DNA of 64,000 nucleotides from Salimicrobium halophilum. Its GTDB lineage: Bacteria > Bacillota > Bacilli > Bacillales > Halobacillaceae. The position numbers and the translations under genes were made by a program. The notes beneath the pieces were generated by a model that was given only the letters and a program-made list of their open reading frames with translations, was not told the DNA's origin and did no database searches. Positions 45,819-55,557 of this stretch are shown in pieces (position 1 is the stretch's first letter; every line of letters begins with the position of its first letter). The stretch covers positions 186,001-250,000 of the forward strand of contig NZ_FNEV01000001.1 of NCBI RefSeq assembly GCF_900100295.1, given 5' to 3'.

Positions 45819-46778
45819 ATGAAAACTTTGGAAGATACGGTTTGTATGATAACAGTGCCGACCCCCTATGCCGTCGGTGATGTTCACTTATATATATTGA
45901 AGGGTAAAAAGATCACTCTGATAGACGCCGGGGTTCGTACAGAAGAAGCTTGGACAGCGTTCCATCGTCAGCTGAAAGAATACGGCATGAAGCCGGAAGA
46001 CATTCAACAGGTAATACTTACTCACCATCATCCGGATCACATAGGTCTTGTGGAATATCTGCCTAACGTGGAAATGATTGCGGCACACGAGAAGAGTCTG
46101 CCTTGGTTGATCAGAGACGAGACATTTGTGTCCCGCTATATATCTTTCTTCAAGGATTTTTATCTGAGAAACGGGGTGCCGGAGAAGTTAGTCGAGAAGC
46201 TAGATCGGTCTCCGGGCAAATTGAAAGACTTTCCTTTCGTCAGAGTCACTGATACGTTAGAGGAGGGAGATGTTATTCCTGATCATCCGGAATGGAGTGT
46301 CATTGAAACCCCAGGGCATGCCCAGAGCCATCTCTCTTTCTTCAGAAAAGAAGACGGCAGCCTTATCGGCGGGGATCACTTGTTGGCACACATTTCTCCC
46401 AATCCGATCATAGAACCGCCGTTTAGATCTTCTGAAAGGGCTGAACCGATGATGCAGTATCGTTCTTCTTTGAAGAAATTGAAGCACATCGGCGTCCGGC
46501 GTGTTTTACCCGGCCACGGAAATGTCTTTCATAATGTGAAAGAAGTGATTGATATCAGACTGAGACAACAGGAGGAACGGGCTGAGAAAGTGTATAGATT
46601 CATCAAAGAGCAGCCCGCTCACGCATTCGATATAAGTAAAGAACTGTTCCCTAACCAACATATAAAGCAGTATGCGTTGACGATGTCAGAAACGATCGGA
46701 CAGCTCGATTACTTAAGGGGAGAATCACGAATAAAGATGGAAGTTACAGGAGGACAAGAAATATATTATGTTAACTGA
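45819..46778 (+). CDS. yqjP: Metallo-beta-lactamase fold hydrolase (YqjP-like)
   Basis: The 319-residue protein has an MBL-fold domain with the zinc motif ILTHHHPDHIGL (near residue 66), a GHAQSH site (near residue 166), a GGDHLL site and the later LPGHG, followed by a C-terminal winged-helix-like region (about 255-319). This is the arrangement of YqjP and the LACTB2-like hydrolases. The substrate is unknown. ATG 45819 behind cgggggaga is chosen; the earlier ATG at 45786 lies within the palindrome. It overlaps the next gene by 11 bases. Confidence 0.85.
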   Translation: MKTLEDTVCMITVPTPYAVGDVHLYILKGKKITLIDAGVRTEEAWTAFHRQLKEYGMKPEDIQQVILTHHHPDHIGLVEYLPNVEMIAAHEKSLPWLIRDETFVSRYISFFKDFYLRNGVPEKLVEKLDRSPGKLKDFPFVRVTDTLEEGDVIPDHPEWSVIETPGHAQSHLSFFRKEDGSLIGGDHLLAHISPNPIIEPPFRSSERAEPMMQYRSSLKKLKHIGVRRVLPGHGNVFHNVKEVIDIRLRQQEERAEKVYRFIKEQPAHAFDISKELFPNQHIKQYALTMSETIGQLDYLRGESRIKMEVTGGQEIYYVN

Positions 46779-47556
46779 AAAAATGAAGAACAAAAAAGTA
46801 TTAGTGACCGGAGCCTCCAAAGGGATGGGGATGTTTACTGCTCTTCATTTAGCGAGAGAGGGGGCTGTTCCTATTATCGTTGCCCGCAATGAAAGCAGGC
46901 TTGAAATCATCAGGGACTATGTAGAGGAAGCTTTCGGGGTGAGTTGTATAACGTTTCCGGCTGATCTGTCCAACGAAGCTGAAAGGGAAAAATTGCTCAC
47001 GGAAGTGAAAGAGAAGCATCCGGATCTGGCAGGGCTTGTGAATAACGCCGGTTTCGGCAGTTTCGAACGGTTGAGTGAGGCTTCCTGGGAAAAGTCGAAT
47101 AAAATGATACAACTGAATGTCACGGCTCTGATTCATCTCACTCAAGAATTATTACCTCTACTTGAAAGCAACAAGGGGCATATCATCAATGTCGCTTCCC
47201 AGTCCGGGAAGATAGCTACGCCGAAAGCGGCAGTATATACAGCAACGAAGCACGCGGTTGTCGGTTTCACGAACTCCCTGAGGATGGAAACGGATCAGGT
47301 TACCGTGACGGGCGTGAATCCGGGCCCGGTAGCTACTTCCTTTTTTGAAGAAGCGGATCCCAGTGGAGGTTACCAGGAATCAGTCAAAACGATCATGCTA
47401 GATCCTAATACTATCGCACGACGAATGGTACGGACCTTTTACACGGGCGAAAGGGAAATCAATGCACCTGTCTGGATGGAAGCAGCGAGCAAGCTCTACC
47501 AGGCTACTCCCGGGATCATGGAGAAAGCTTTCCGTTCCCAATTCGACAAAAAATAA
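46768..47556 (+). CDS. yqjQ: Short-chain dehydrogenase YqjQ
   Basis: A 262-residue SDR oxidoreductase with the cofactor loop VTGASKGMGMFTA (residues 13-25), NNAGFG (near 91), and the catalytic set Ser (VASQSGK), Tyr and Lys (YTATK, near 155). The arginine after the first beta strand region (ARNESR) suggests NADPH. Co-transcribed with the MBL hydrolase, as in B. subtilis yqjP-yqjQ. Confidence 0.88.
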   Translation: MLTEKMKNKKVLVTGASKGMGMFTALHLAREGAVPIIVARNESRLEIIRDYVEEAFGVSCITFPADLSNEAEREKLLTEVKEKHPDLAGLVNNAGFGSFERLSEASWEKSNKMIQLNVTALIHLTQELLPLLESNKGHIINVASQSGKIATPKAAVYTATKHAVVGFTNSLRMETDQVTVTGVNPGPVATSFFEEADPSGGYQESVKTIMLDPNTIARRMVRTFYTGEREINAPVWMEAASKLYQATPGIMEKAFRSQFDKK

Positions 47557-47567
47557 GCGTAGTTGTT

Positions 47568-47588
47568 GCTACACGTGCCACGTGTAGC
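47568..47588. repeat. Perfect 10-1-10 palindrome before yqkB
   Basis: GCTACACGTG (47568-47577), a single C, then CACGTGTAGC (47579-47588). No T run follows, so it is not a standard terminator. It could be an operator or a very tight hairpin. It fills most of the 58-base gap between yqjQ and yqkB. Confidence 0.8.
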
Positions 47589-47614
47589 TACTATAGGGAG
47601 GAGAGGTGAGTATC

Positions 47615-47953
47615 ATGCGTATGGAATTTACGGACGAAGCAAAGGAAAAGCTTCAGCAGCTAATGAAGGATTCTGACGCTTCGATGCTGCGACTTGTTTA
47701 CGATACGGACGATTGCGGATGTGGGGTGAATGGGATCCCTCTCATCCGTCTCGAAACCGAACGGCAGATCTCAGATGAAGACGTGGAAAGTGATGTCATG
47801 CCGGTGGTAGTGAACAAAGAGCAGTCACTGTTTTTTGAAGATTCGATGAAGGTCGAAGTGTATAAAGGAGCTTTCCGTTTCAAAGGTGCCGGTGGAATTC
47901 TGAATCCGATGATTTCTCCGAGGCAGGTATGTGAAAGGGGAGAACGTCTATGA
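47615..47953 (+). CDS. yqkB: HesB/YqkB-like iron-sulfur biosynthesis-type protein
   Basis: A protein of about 112 residues of the YqkB type in the HesB/IscA-like superfamily. Only one Cys cluster (CGCG, near residue 29) is present and the C-terminal CxC of true A-type carriers is absent, so Fe-S assembly activity is doubtful. ATG 47615 sits 8 bases after gagagg; GTG 47606 is an alternative three codons earlier. Its stop overlaps yqkE by 4 bases. Confidence 0.8.
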   Translation: MRMEFTDEAKEKLQQLMKDSDASMLRLVYDTDDCGCGVNGIPLIRLETERQISDEDVESDVMPVVVNKEQSLFFEDSMKVEVYKGAFRFKGAGGILNPMISPRQVCERGERL

Positions 47954-48162
47954 AAGACCAAAAGCCGTCCTTGAAAGATCAAATGGATGAGGATCTGGTG
48001 AAGCAATTACAGAATAAGAAGAAACAATGGAAGCAGCAGGAATTAGAAGCTGAAGAACGAGAAAGAAAACGGCGCCTGGAAGAAAAACGGAAAAGTGAAG
48101 CGAATAAAAGTTTCGAAGAGCTTCTTGAAGAAAGCGAAATGGACTGGAAAAAGTATAAATAG
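47950..48162 (+). CDS. yqkE: YqkE-like DUF3886 small charged protein
   Basis: This 70-residue protein is almost wholly charged helix (about residues 10-55, KQWKQQELEAEERERKRRLE), likely a coiled coil, ending in SFEELLEESEMDWKKYK. It matches the DUF3886 family (YqkE) that lies beside yqkB and yqkF in Bacillus. The function is unknown. Translationally coupled to yqkB through ATGA. Confidence 0.75.
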   Translation: MKDQKPSLKDQMDEDLVKQLQNKKKQWKQQELEAEERERKRRLEEKRKSEANKSFEELLEESEMDWKKYK

Positions 48163-48195
48163 TGCTGCCGCATTTGCGGCAGCACTAGCTTTTTT
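48162..48195 (+). terminator. Rho-independent terminator after yqkE
   Basis: An 11-bp perfect stem (48162-48172 with 48175-48185), 2-nt loop and six T. It separates yqkE from the convergent aldo/keto reductase gene. Confidence 0.88.
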
Positions 48196-48203
48196 ACAGG
48201 GAG

Positions 48204-49118
48204 TCACCGATGATTCGCATACGTCAACGCTTTGGTGAGAGACTGCATCTGTTTGTAGTCGGCGTCGGTTAGGGGCGTCGCTTTTTTGAAGGCATTGATA
48301 TTCTCTTTAACCTGCTCCGTACTGCTTGCACCGAACACACAGCTTGCGACTGTCTCATTATGGAGGATATATTGAAAACTTTTTGCGTTTTCTTCTCCGC
48401 TGGTCATGTCTTTCCATTTTTCAGAGATGTCAACGAGATCATTGTAATCGTAGGAGAGGAACCCATCTTTTCCTTTGGACGCTACTGCCTGCTCGGCTTT
48501 GCTTGATAGCATCCCTTTCGCGAGCGGACCCCTGGCCAGTACAGACACATCGTTTTCACGAAGAAGTGGCAGAAATTCTTCAGGTCGACGATCTAGCAGG
48601 TTGTACTGCATCATGACAGAAACGATATTCGATTTCTGCAGGAATTGTCGGAGTACATTCGGTCGGATGGAGGAAATACCGTATTCACGGATCAGTCCTT
48701 CTTTTTTCAATGCTTCGAAAGTATCGATGACTTCATCAATAGGGTCGTCGATCGTTCCTCCGTGCAGCTGATATAAATCGATGTAGTCGAGCCCCGTACG
48801 GTGAAGGCTGTCTTTCAACCCTTGTTTGATATGTGCCGGAGAAGGGTCCCATGACCATGTCCCTTTTTCTTTATCGAAATTATTTCCGACCTTTGATCCG
48901 ATGATCACCTGATCACGAATGCCTTCGGTCGCTTTGCCCACAATCTTTTCATTTTCTCCGAACGAGTACAGATCTGCGGTGTCCAGATAATTGACTCCGT
49001 AGTCGAGGGCGGTATGGATGATATCTTTCGCTTTATGTTCTTCTGTACCCAGGGACATACACCCGAGGCTCAGTTCTGATACGTATAAATCGGACGCACC
49101 TAATTGTCTTTTTTGCAT
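48204..49118 (-). CDS. yqkF: Aldo/keto reductase (YqkF-like)
   Basis: The 304-residue NADPH-dependent oxidoreductase has the AKR signatures YLDTADLYSFGENEKIVG (catalytic Asp and Tyr, near residue 42), IIGSKVG with the catalytic Lys, and YIDLYQLHG (near 108). The start at 49118 follows aaagga on the minus strand; the frame stays open 55 codons upstream across the nudF promoter region, which is not coding. Divergent from nudF, as yqkF is in Bacillus. Confidence 0.9.
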   Translation of the reverse strand: MQKRQLGASDLYVSELSLGCMSLGTEEHKAKDIIHTALDYGVNYLDTADLYSFGENEKIVGKATEGIRDQVIIGSKVGNNFDKEKGTWSWDPSPAHIKQGLKDSLHRTGLDYIDLYQLHGGTIDDPIDEVIDTFEALKKEGLIREYGISSIRPNVLRQFLQKSNIVSVMMQYNLLDRRPEEFLPLLRENDVSVLARGPLAKGMLSSKAEQAVASKGKDGFLSYDYNDLVDISEKWKDMTSGEENAKSFQYILHNETVASCVFGASSTEQVKENINAFKKATPLTDADYKQMQSLTKALTYANHR

Positions 49119-49196
49119 AATTGCTTCATCCTTTCTGAAATGATTCTTTCTCCTGTGATAGAATGAACCTATCTTTACATACAGAGGTGATAGAGA

Positions 49197-49748
49197 ATGA
49201 CAGATAGATTCGAAGAAAAAACAGTGTCTTCCACATCCATATACGAAGGGAAGATTATCGATGTAAAAGTCGATACGGTTCAATTACCCGACGGCAATCA
49301 ATCGAAACGTGAGATTGTAACACATCCCGGGGCAGTAGCGATCCTTGCGATTACAGATGAAAATAAACTCGTGATGGTAGAGCAGTACCGGAAGCCTCTC
49401 GAAAAATCTCTCATAGAGATCCCTGCGGGAAAACTCGAAAAAGGGGAAACTCCTGAGGGCACAGCTATCAGGGAACTGGAAGAAGAAACGGGCTACACGA
49501 CAGACCACATCAAATTGATCAATTCCTTCTATACATCGCCCGGGTTCGCTGACGAGATTGTTTACATCTATTTGGCGGATAATCTCCAGAGACTCGAACA
49601 AACAGTGGAAGGAGATGAGGACGAATTTGTCACGATGAAAGAAGTGACGATAGAAGAAGCTGAGGAACTCGAGAAGAACCGGCGGATCCACGATGCGAAG
49701 ACGTCTTACGCTCTTATGTATGCAAAACAATATTTATCTGAATACTAA
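49197..49748 (+). CDS. nudF: ADP-ribose pyrophosphatase
   Basis: NudF hydrolyses ADP-ribose to AMP and ribose 5-phosphate. The 183 residues carry a complete Nudix box, GKLEKGETPEGTAIRELEEE, followed by TGY, near residues 80-102. Start ATG after agaggtgat. A TGATAGAAT extended -10 lies at 49156-49164. Confidence 0.95.
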   Translation: MTDRFEEKTVSSTSIYEGKIIDVKVDTVQLPDGNQSKREIVTHPGAVAILAITDENKLVMVEQYRKPLEKSLIEIPAGKLEKGETPEGTAIRELEEETGYTTDHIKLINSFYTSPGFADEIVYIYLADNLQRLEQTVEGDEDEFVTMKEVTIEEAEELEKNRRIHDAKTSYALMYAKQYLSEY

Positions 49749-49802
49749 AATCTGTCTCCTCTTCATAGTTTAATAGTAAGATGATGAAGGAGGAGGCGCT
49801 AC

Positions 49803-50423
49803 ATGTCGAAAATTTTATGGGACCCCTTCCACTCCTCGGTCCAATGGAACAGTTTAGTTTTCTTTACTGTCGTTTTTGTTATGGGTGTGGTATTCGGTTC
49901 TTTGACAGTCAATAGCCTGGCTTTTGTACAGAAGCAGGATCTGTTTTTTTATTTGGAGCAATTTTTCCAGTCGTGGAACAACGACCCCGGTCTTCTGAAA
50001 TGGGAACTTTTCCGGAACAGTTACTTGAATCATGTGCTGCAACTGAGTCTTATATTCATCCTTGGTTTGTCGGTCATCGGTCTTCCGGTGGTCATTATTC
50101 TCCTCTTCCTTAAAGGGGTGTACTTCGGTTTTTCGGTAGGGTTTCTTGTGCACCAGATGGGGTGGAAAGGACTGGGGATTGCCTCCCTTACGATAGCTCC
50201 TCATAATATTATTACGATACCTGTGTATATCGTAACCTCCTGGATGGTAGGGATGTTCGCTGTATATTTAAGCAGTCCTTTATGGAGCGGGGAGCGGCTG
50301 CATTCCATCAGAGCTGATATGGGAAGGTATGGCTTCGCTTACTTTCTTGCACTTGTGCTTCTGCTCGTGTCCTCTGTTGCAGAAGTATTTCTTTCCCAAC
50401 CGTTGCTGGAACTATTGCTTTGA
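49803..50423 (+). CDS. spoIIM: Stage II sporulation protein M
   Basis: SpoIIM is a mother-cell membrane protein of the SpoIID-SpoIIM-SpoIIP complex that drives septal peptidoglycan removal and engulfment. The 206 residues have about five membrane helices and the family segment LFLKGVYFGFSVGFLVHQMGWKG near residue 102 (quoted in part: KGVYFGFSVGF). It lies between nudF and fur, as in B. subtilis. Confidence 0.93.
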   Translation: MSKILWDPFHSSVQWNSLVFFTVVFVMGVVFGSLTVNSLAFVQKQDLFFYLEQFFQSWNNDPGLLKWELFRNSYLNHVLQLSLIFILGLSVIGLPVVIILLFLKGVYFGFSVGFLVHQMGWKGLGIASLTIAPHNIITIPVYIVTSWMVGMFAVYLSSPLWSGERLHSIRADMGRYGFAYFLALVLLLVSSVAEVFLSQPLLELLL

Positions 50424-50428
50424 ACATC

Positions 50429-50480
50429 GATAATAATCATTTTTTTAAAATGATTATCAATAACAGATAATAATCATTTT
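50429..50480. promoter_or_regulatory. Fur/PerR-box-like repeats upstream of fur
   Basis: GATAATAATCATTTT occurs twice in direct orientation (50429-50443 and 50466-50480). Between them AAAATGATTATCA (50447-50459) is the inverse of the same element. The repeats resemble half and whole Fur/PerR boxes (TGATAATNATTATCA, TTATAATNATTATAA). They end 3 bases before the fur -35, suggesting metal- or peroxide-responsive control. The first pair could also act as a weak terminator of spoIIM. Confidence 0.6.
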
Positions 50481-50483
50481 AAT

Positions 50484-50511
50484 TTGACAGTGAGAACGAC
50501 TTTGCTATAAT
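50484..50511 (+). promoter_or_regulatory. Consensus sigma-A promoter of fur
   Basis: TTGACA (50484-50489) and TATAAT (50506-50511) are both perfect, with a 16-base spacer. Confidence 0.8.
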
Positions 50512-50541
50512 TAAATTGAAACAGAGGGAGGGGTGAGTTCC

Positions 50542-51006
50542 ATGGAACATCGTTTAGAAAGAATCAAAAAGCAACTGCATTCTCAAAGCTATAAATTGAC
50601 TCCTCAACGGGAAGCGACAGTCCGTGTCCTTCTTGAGAATGAAGCTGATCATCTCAGTGCAGAAGATGTATACCTCCTGGTAAAAGAAAAAGCCCCGGAA
50701 ATCGGGCTCGCCACTGTCTACCGGACGTTGGAATTATTATCAGAATTGAAAGTCGTCGATAAAATAAACTTTGGAGATGGCGTTTCCCGCTATGATCTCA
50801 GAAAAGAGGGAGCTGAACACTTCCACCACCATCTAGTGTGCACGGAGTGCGGGGCCGTAGAAGAAGTGGAGGAAGATCTTCTTGAGGAAGTGGAAAAGAT
50901 CGTAGAGAAGGATTGGAAGTTCCAGGTGAAGGACCACCGCCTCACTTTTCATGGTATTTGCAAAGTGTGTCAGGAAGTAACGGTGACAAGCGGGAACTCC
51001 AAATAG
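50542..51006 (+). CDS. fur: Ferric uptake regulator Fur
   Basis: Fur is the iron-sensing repressor. The 154 residues comprise a winged-helix domain (about 1-85, recognition region GLATVYRTLELL) and a dimerisation domain with the metal-binding HFHHHLVCTECG (near residue 93) and a second zinc pair CKVC near the C-terminus. ATG 50542 lies 8 bases after gagggagggg; GTG 50533 is too close to it. The order spoIIM-fur-xerD identifies it as fur rather than perR or zur. Confidence 0.93.
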   Translation: MEHRLERIKKQLHSQSYKLTPQREATVRVLLENEADHLSAEDVYLLVKEKAPEIGLATVYRTLELLSELKVVDKINFGDGVSRYDLRKEGAEHFHHHLVCTECGAVEEVEEDLLEEVEKIVEKDWKFQVKDHRLTFHGICKVCQEVTVTSGNSK

Positions 51007-51082
51007 AAAACGGTTTACAAATCACGCTATCTATTGTAATTTCTAAGTGAAGCATAATATACATGGAACAGGGGTAGAAGCT

Positions 51083-51970
51083 ATGTGGGATGATTTTGAG
51101 GACTTTTTGCATTATCTTACCGTCGAAAGAGGTCTTTCAAAGAACACGGTGCAGTCTTATAAAAGGGACCTCAGACAATATTTAAGTCATTTGGAAAAGG
51201 AAGAATCTGTGACCGGATTTGATCAGGTGAACAGACAACAAATAATGAACTATTTGTATACATTGAATGACAAAGGAAAAAGTCCCTCTACCATTGCCAG
51301 GCTATTGTCTTCTATTCGGTTGTTCCATCAGTTCCTGGTGAGGGAGAAGAAATCCGGGAAAGATCCGAGCCTACATATAGAAACTCCCAAGAAAGACCGG
51401 AAACTTCCGAAGATCCTATCCTCCACAGATGTAGAGAAACTGTTGGGGCTCCCGGTGAAGGACGACTTGACGGCACGCAATAAAGCGATGCTTGAAATGC
51501 TTTATGCAACAGGTCTCAGGGTTTCTGAGATGGTAGCGCTCAAGGTGTCCGATCTTCATTTGACGATGGGATTCGTAAGGTGTATCGGGAAAGGCAACAA
51601 AGAAAGGATCGTACCTCTAGGGGACATGGCTAAAGAAGCTATCAGTGAGTATTTGAATGGACCGCGGCAACGGTTGGTGAAACAGAAGAGTACAGAAGAA
51701 TTGTTCGTGAATCACCACGGAAACCCGCTATCCAGGCAAGGGTTTTGGAAGATATTGAAAGCGGTTGCGAAAGATGTGGGAGTGACAGAAGAGATCACTC
51801 CGCACACGTTGCGTCACTCCTTTGCGACCCATCTCCTGGAGAATGGGGCAGACTTGCGAGCTGTACAGGAAATGCTGGGCCATGCGGACATTTCCACCAC
51901 CCAGATCTATACACATGTGACGAAAACGAGGCTGCAGGATGTATATCGCTCGTTTCATCCGAGAGCCTAA
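51083..51970 (+). CDS. xerD: Tyrosine recombinase XerD
   Basis: XerD acts with XerC at dif to resolve chromosome dimers. The 295 residues have the SAM-like N-terminal domain ([19 protein letters not shown]) and a complete catalytic set: Arg in ATGLRVSE, Lys in [19 protein letters not shown], His in LGHADIS and Tyr in [12 protein letters not shown] 51083 matches the family N-terminus; an upstream ATG at 51047 adds 12 poorly fitting residues. Confidence 0.94.
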   Translation: MWDDFEDFLHYLTVERGLSKNTVQSYKRDLRQYLSHLEKEESVTGFDQVNRQQIMNYLYTLNDKGKSPSTIARLLSSIRLFHQFLVREKKSGKDPSLHIETPKKDRKLPKILSSTDVEKLLGLPVKDDLTARNKAMLEMLYATGLRVSEMVALKVSDLHLTMGFVRCIGKGNKERIVPLGDMAKEAISEYLNGPRQRLVKQKSTEELFVNHHGNPLSRQGFWKILKAVAKDVGVTEEITPHTLRHSFATHLLENGADLRAVQEMLGHADISTTQIYTHVTKTRLQDVYRSFHPRA

Positions 51971-51976
51971 TGGTAT

Positions 51977-51990
51977 ACTATAATTATAGT
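51977..51990. promoter_or_regulatory. 14-bp AT palindrome between xerD and deoB
   Basis: ACTATAATTATAGT is a perfect palindrome just after the xerD stop and about 75 bases before deoB. It may be an operator or part of a -10 region. No convincing -35 is seen. Confidence 0.35.
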
Positions 51991-52066
51991 TGTCTGACAT
52001 CCTACAACATGAAGGTAGCTTATAATGATGGAAATATGGGAAAGAAATGTACAGGAGGGATTTTAG

Positions 52067-53245
52067 ATGAATAGTTTTAAAAGAGTTTTTCTGATTGTAA
52101 TGGACTCCGTAGGAATCGGGGAAGCACCGGATGCGGCACGTTTCGACGATAGTGGTGCTGACACACTAGGACACATAGCGGAGAGAATGAACGGGTTGAA
52201 TATGCCTAATATGGGAAGCTTAGGTCTCAGCAATATCCGACCTATACAGGGTATTGAGAAGGCTGATAAACCGAAAGCCCACTATACGACTATGGTCGAA
52301 GCATCGAATGGGAAGGATACGATGACGGGACACTGGGAGATTATGGGTCTTTACATCGATCAGCCTTTCCGCACGTTCCCGGAAGGATTCCCGGATGAAT
52401 TGCTGGACCAGATCAAAGAGAAAACGGGTCGTGGCATCGTAGGGAATAAACCTGCTTCCGGCACGGAAATCATCAAAGAACTCGGCGAACATCACATGGA
52501 AACGGGGGATCTGATCGTCTACACCTCCGCGGACTCCGTGATCCAAATTGCAGCTCATGAAGACATCATCCCACCCGAAGAGCTTCACGAAATCTGTGAA
52601 TATACAAGAGAACTTACGAGAGATGAGAAATATATGGTAGGAAGAGTCATCGCCCGTCCATTTATCGGAGAGCCGGGAGCATTTGAACGTACCTCGAATC
52701 GTCACGATTATGCATTGAAACCTTTCGGCAGAACAGTGATGAATCATCTCGAGGATGATGATTATGATGTCGTGGCTCTCGGTAAGATTTCTGATATCTA
52801 CGACGGAGAAGGGGTAACAAAAGCGATCCGTACGGACGACAATGATGATGGCATGGATAAATTCATCAAATCCATCGATGATGATTTCAATGGTCTGAAC
52901 TTCCTGAATCTCGTTGATTTCGATGCGAAATTCGGTCATCGCAGAGATCCGGAAGGTTACGGCAAAGCACTTGAAACCTTTGACAAACGACTTCCAGAAG
53001 TGCTTGAAAAGCTAAATGACGATGATCTGCTGATTATTACGGCGGACCACGGGAACGATCCGATACACCATGGAACCGATCATACAAGGGAAATCGTTCC
53101 ACTGATCGTTTATCACAATGGAATCGAAGCTGGAAAAGAGTTGGAACAGCGCCAGACCTTTGCGGATATCGGCGCAACGGTAGCTGATAACTTTTCCGTC
53201 AAAATGCCGGAGCATGGCAAAAGCTTTATGGATGACATCAAATAG
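52067..53245 (+). CDS. deoB: Phosphopentomutase
   Basis: DeoB interconverts (deoxy)ribose 1- and 5-phosphate in nucleoside salvage. The 392 residues belong to the alkaline phosphatase superfamily with the metal site [11 protein letters not shown] (near residue 12), DTMTGHWE (phospho-acceptor Thr, near 85) and the C-terminal TADHGNDP. Start ATG after acaggaggga. It is first of three nucleoside catabolism genes. Confidence 0.96.
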   Translation: MNSFKRVFLIVMDSVGIGEAPDAARFDDSGADTLGHIAERMNGLNMPNMGSLGLSNIRPIQGIEKADKPKAHYTTMVEASNGKDTMTGHWEIMGLYIDQPFRTFPEGFPDELLDQIKEKTGRGIVGNKPASGTEIIKELGEHHMETGDLIVYTSADSVIQIAAHEDIIPPEELHEICEYTRELTRDEKYMVGRVIARPFIGEPGAFERTSNRHDYALKPFGRTVMNHLEDDDYDVVALGKISDIYDGEGVTKAIRTDDNDDGMDKFIKSIDDDFNGLNFLNLVDFDAKFGHRRDPEGYGKALETFDKRLPEVLEKLNDDDLLIITADHGNDPIHHGTDHTREIVPLIVYHNGIEAGKELEQRQTFADIGATVADNFSVKMPEHGKSFMDDIK

Positions 53246-53257
53246 GGGGAGAAGCAG

Positions 53258-54073
53258 ATGAATGTGGAAACAGTAAAAGAAGCAGCGACATTTATTGAAA
53301 GTAGATTATCAGCGAAACCATCGATCGGATTGATCCTGGGATCCGGTCTCGGAGTGCTCGCAGATGAAATCGAGAACCCTGTGACGATTTCCTATAAGGA
53401 GATTCCTCATTTTCCGGAATCCACCGTATCCGGTCACAAAGGGCAACTGGTTATAGGTGAGTTGGAAGGTAAGCATGTAGTGGCCATGCAGGGTCGCTTC
53501 CACTATTACGAAGGATATACGATGAAAGAGGTCACCTTCCCGGTCCGCGTCATGAAACAGCTCGGAATCGATGATCTCTATGTGACGAATGCTGCCGGTG
53601 GAATCAACGAGGACTACGATCCTGGACAGCTTATGATCATCAAAGATCATATCAATCAAATGGGGGATAACCCGTTGATCGGACCTAATGACGAATCGAT
53701 GGGCGTACGCTTCCCGGATATGTCGGAAGCTTATGACCGTGACCTTATCCAATTGGCAGAACAGATAGCGGACGACATTGAACTGAATGTCGAAAAAGGT
53801 GTGTATGTCGGTAATACCGGTCCTGTATATGAGACGGCGGCTGAAATCCGTATGCTACGTACGCTTGGAGGAGATGCAGTCGGAATGTCTACGGTACCTG
53901 AAGTGATTGCGGCGAACCATGCGGGCTTGAGAGTTCTGGGGATTTCCTGCATTTCCAACATGGCTGCGGGGATTCTTGACCAGCCATTGACACATGATGA
54001 GGTTATTGAGACGACTGCCAGAGTGAGAGAAGACTTTCTGAAATTCGTGAAGTCGATAGTGAAGAGTGCCTGA
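53258..54073 (+). CDS. punA: Purine-nucleoside phosphorylase
   Basis: It splits guanosine/inosine-type nucleosides with phosphate. The 271 residues match the high-molecular-mass trimeric PNP family (PupG/PunA): [15 protein letters not shown] near residue 26, phosphate-binding [10 protein letters not shown] near 80 and [12 protein letters not shown] near 110. Starts 12 bases after deoB. Confidence 0.95.
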   Translation: MNVETVKEAATFIESRLSAKPSIGLILGSGLGVLADEIENPVTISYKEIPHFPESTVSGHKGQLVIGELEGKHVVAMQGRFHYYEGYTMKEVTFPVRVMKQLGIDDLYVTNAAGGINEDYDPGQLMIIKDHINQMGDNPLIGPNDESMGVRFPDMSEAYDRDLIQLAEQIADDIELNVEKGVYVGNTGPVYETAAEIRMLRTLGGDAVGMSTVPEVIAANHAGLRVLGISCISNMAAGILDQPLTHDEVIETTARVREDFLKFVKSIVKSA

Positions 54074-54131
54074 GCCAGTACCAAAGGCAGCACTGTTGAT
54101 CATCCCAGTGAATAGGTGACACAAGTAATTT

Positions 54132-54179
54132 CCTCAAAAGAGGGGAGTGTTCCTTCGGTGCCCCCTCCTCTTCTTGAGG
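54132..54179 (+). other. Nested inverted repeat in the punA-pdp gap
   Basis: CCTCAA (54132-54137) pairs with TTGAGG (54174-54179), and inside it AGGGG pairs with CCCCT. No T tract follows, so it may be an RNA-processing or mRNA-stability hairpin in the polycistronic message. The 175-base gap around it holds no gene that I can support. Confidence 0.45.
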
Positions 54180-54248
54180 ACCGGCTTCGTGCTTTTCTTA
54201 GTGAACGGGACGAATCGTCCTGAATTTTTTATCGAAAAGGTGATTCTT

Positions 54249-55550
54249 ATGAGAATGTACGATATTATAGTGAAAAAACGGGAAGGTCAGGCATTGACAG
54301 ATGAAGAAATCAGGTTCTTCATCGAAGGCTATACGAAAGGGGATATCCCTGATTACCAGGCATCCGCTCTGGCTATGGCAATATACTTCAAAGGAATGAA
54401 CGGGAAAGAAACAGCTACCCTTACACAGGCGATGGTGGATTCAGGAGAAACGATCGACCTTAGTGCGATCGAAGGGCATATCGTGGATAAACACTCCACC
54501 GGCGGTGTCGGTGACAAAGTGACATTCATTGTAGGACCGCTTGTCGCTTCAGTCGGCGTACCTGTAGCGAAGATGTCCGGACGTGGCCTTGGACACACAG
54601 GAGGTACCATCGATAAACTGGAAGCGATTGATGGCTTCACGACAGAAATCACGAAAGAAGCATTTGTCGAAAACGTCAACTCACATAAACTGGCGGTTGC
54701 CGGACAGACAGGGAACCTTGCCCCTGCCGATAAGAAATTGTATGCGCTCCGTGATGTCACCGGTACAGTGAACGCACTTCCTCTGATCGCAAGCTCTATC
54801 ATGAGTAAGAAGCTGGCTTCCGGAGCTGATAGCATCGTCTTGGACGTAAAGACAGGGTCGGGAGCATTCATGAAGACCCTGGAGGATTCTGAAGCACTAG
54901 CCCGTGAAATGGTGACGATCGGCAAGGAACTCGGCAAGAACACAGTCGCTGTCATCAGCGATATGAACCAGCCTCTCGGTTTCGAGGTGGGGAATGCGAA
55001 CGAAATCAAGGAAGCCGCTGAAATTCTTCAGGGAAGTGATGTGAAAGACTTGAGAGAGCTTTCCCTGGAAATCGCTTCTCACATGAGCGTGCTGGCGGGT
55101 GCTTTCGAGAAGCCAGAGGAAGCGAGAAAAGCGCTTGAAGAGAATATTTCCAATGGGAAGGCTTTTGCTAAGCTGAAAGAATTCATTGAAGCACAGCACG
55201 GAGATGGATCGATGATTGCTGATTTGAATAAATTGCCGAAAGCCTCCCATGAGGTAGAAGTCAAAGCTTCCAAAAGTGGGTTCGTCTCCGAAATCGATGC
55301 AGAGTCGATCGGTGTGGCTGCCATGTATCTCGGGGCAGGGCGCCAGACGAAAGATGATGCGATCGATCACAGTGTAGGCATAACTCTTAAGAAGAAAATC
55401 GGGGATAAGGTCGAAGAAGGGGAAGCGTTAGTCGTTCTTCACAGTAATGAATCTAACCCTGTAGATTCCATCAACAAAGTGGAAGAAGCTTACACTATTT
55501 CCGATGAAGAAACACAAGCCCCAACACTTATTCACAATATCATTACGTAA
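54249..55550 (+). CDS. pdp: Pyrimidine-nucleoside phosphorylase
   Basis: Pdp phosphorolyses uridine and thymidine. The 433 residues have the glycosyltransferase-family 4 signature [19 protein letters not shown] (near residue 107), [12 protein letters not shown] (near 80) and a C-terminal domain. ATG 54249 follows aaaaggtga and gives the usual length; the frame is open upstream but that part does not match the family. Two terminators follow. Confidence 0.95.
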   Translation: MRMYDIIVKKREGQALTDEEIRFFIEGYTKGDIPDYQASALAMAIYFKGMNGKETATLTQAMVDSGETIDLSAIEGHIVDKHSTGGVGDKVTFIVGPLVASVGVPVAKMSGRGLGHTGGTIDKLEAIDGFTTEITKEAFVENVNSHKLAVAGQTGNLAPADKKLYALRDVTGTVNALPLIASSIMSKKLASGADSIVLDVKTGSGAFMKTLEDSEALAREMVTIGKELGKNTVAVISDMNQPLGFEVGNANEIKEAAEILQGSDVKDLRELSLEIASHMSVLAGAFEKPEEARKALEENISNGKAFAKLKEFIEAQHGDGSMIADLNKLPKASHEVEVKASKSGFVSEIDAESIGVAAMYLGAGRQTKDDAIDHSVGITLKKKIGDKVEEGEALVVLHSNESNPVDSINKVEEAYTISDEETQAPTLIHNIIT

Positions 55551-55557
55551 TCAAGGA

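Noticed and set aside
49740-49802. Sigma-E promoter for spoIIM (GAATACT with CATAGTTT)
   Set aside because: The spacing (17 between the boxes) is too long and the -10 departs from CATACAnT, so I do not list it.
54353-55009. A 218-codon open frame antisense to pdp
   Set aside because: Complete overlap with conserved pdp and low-complexity composition; a shadow frame.
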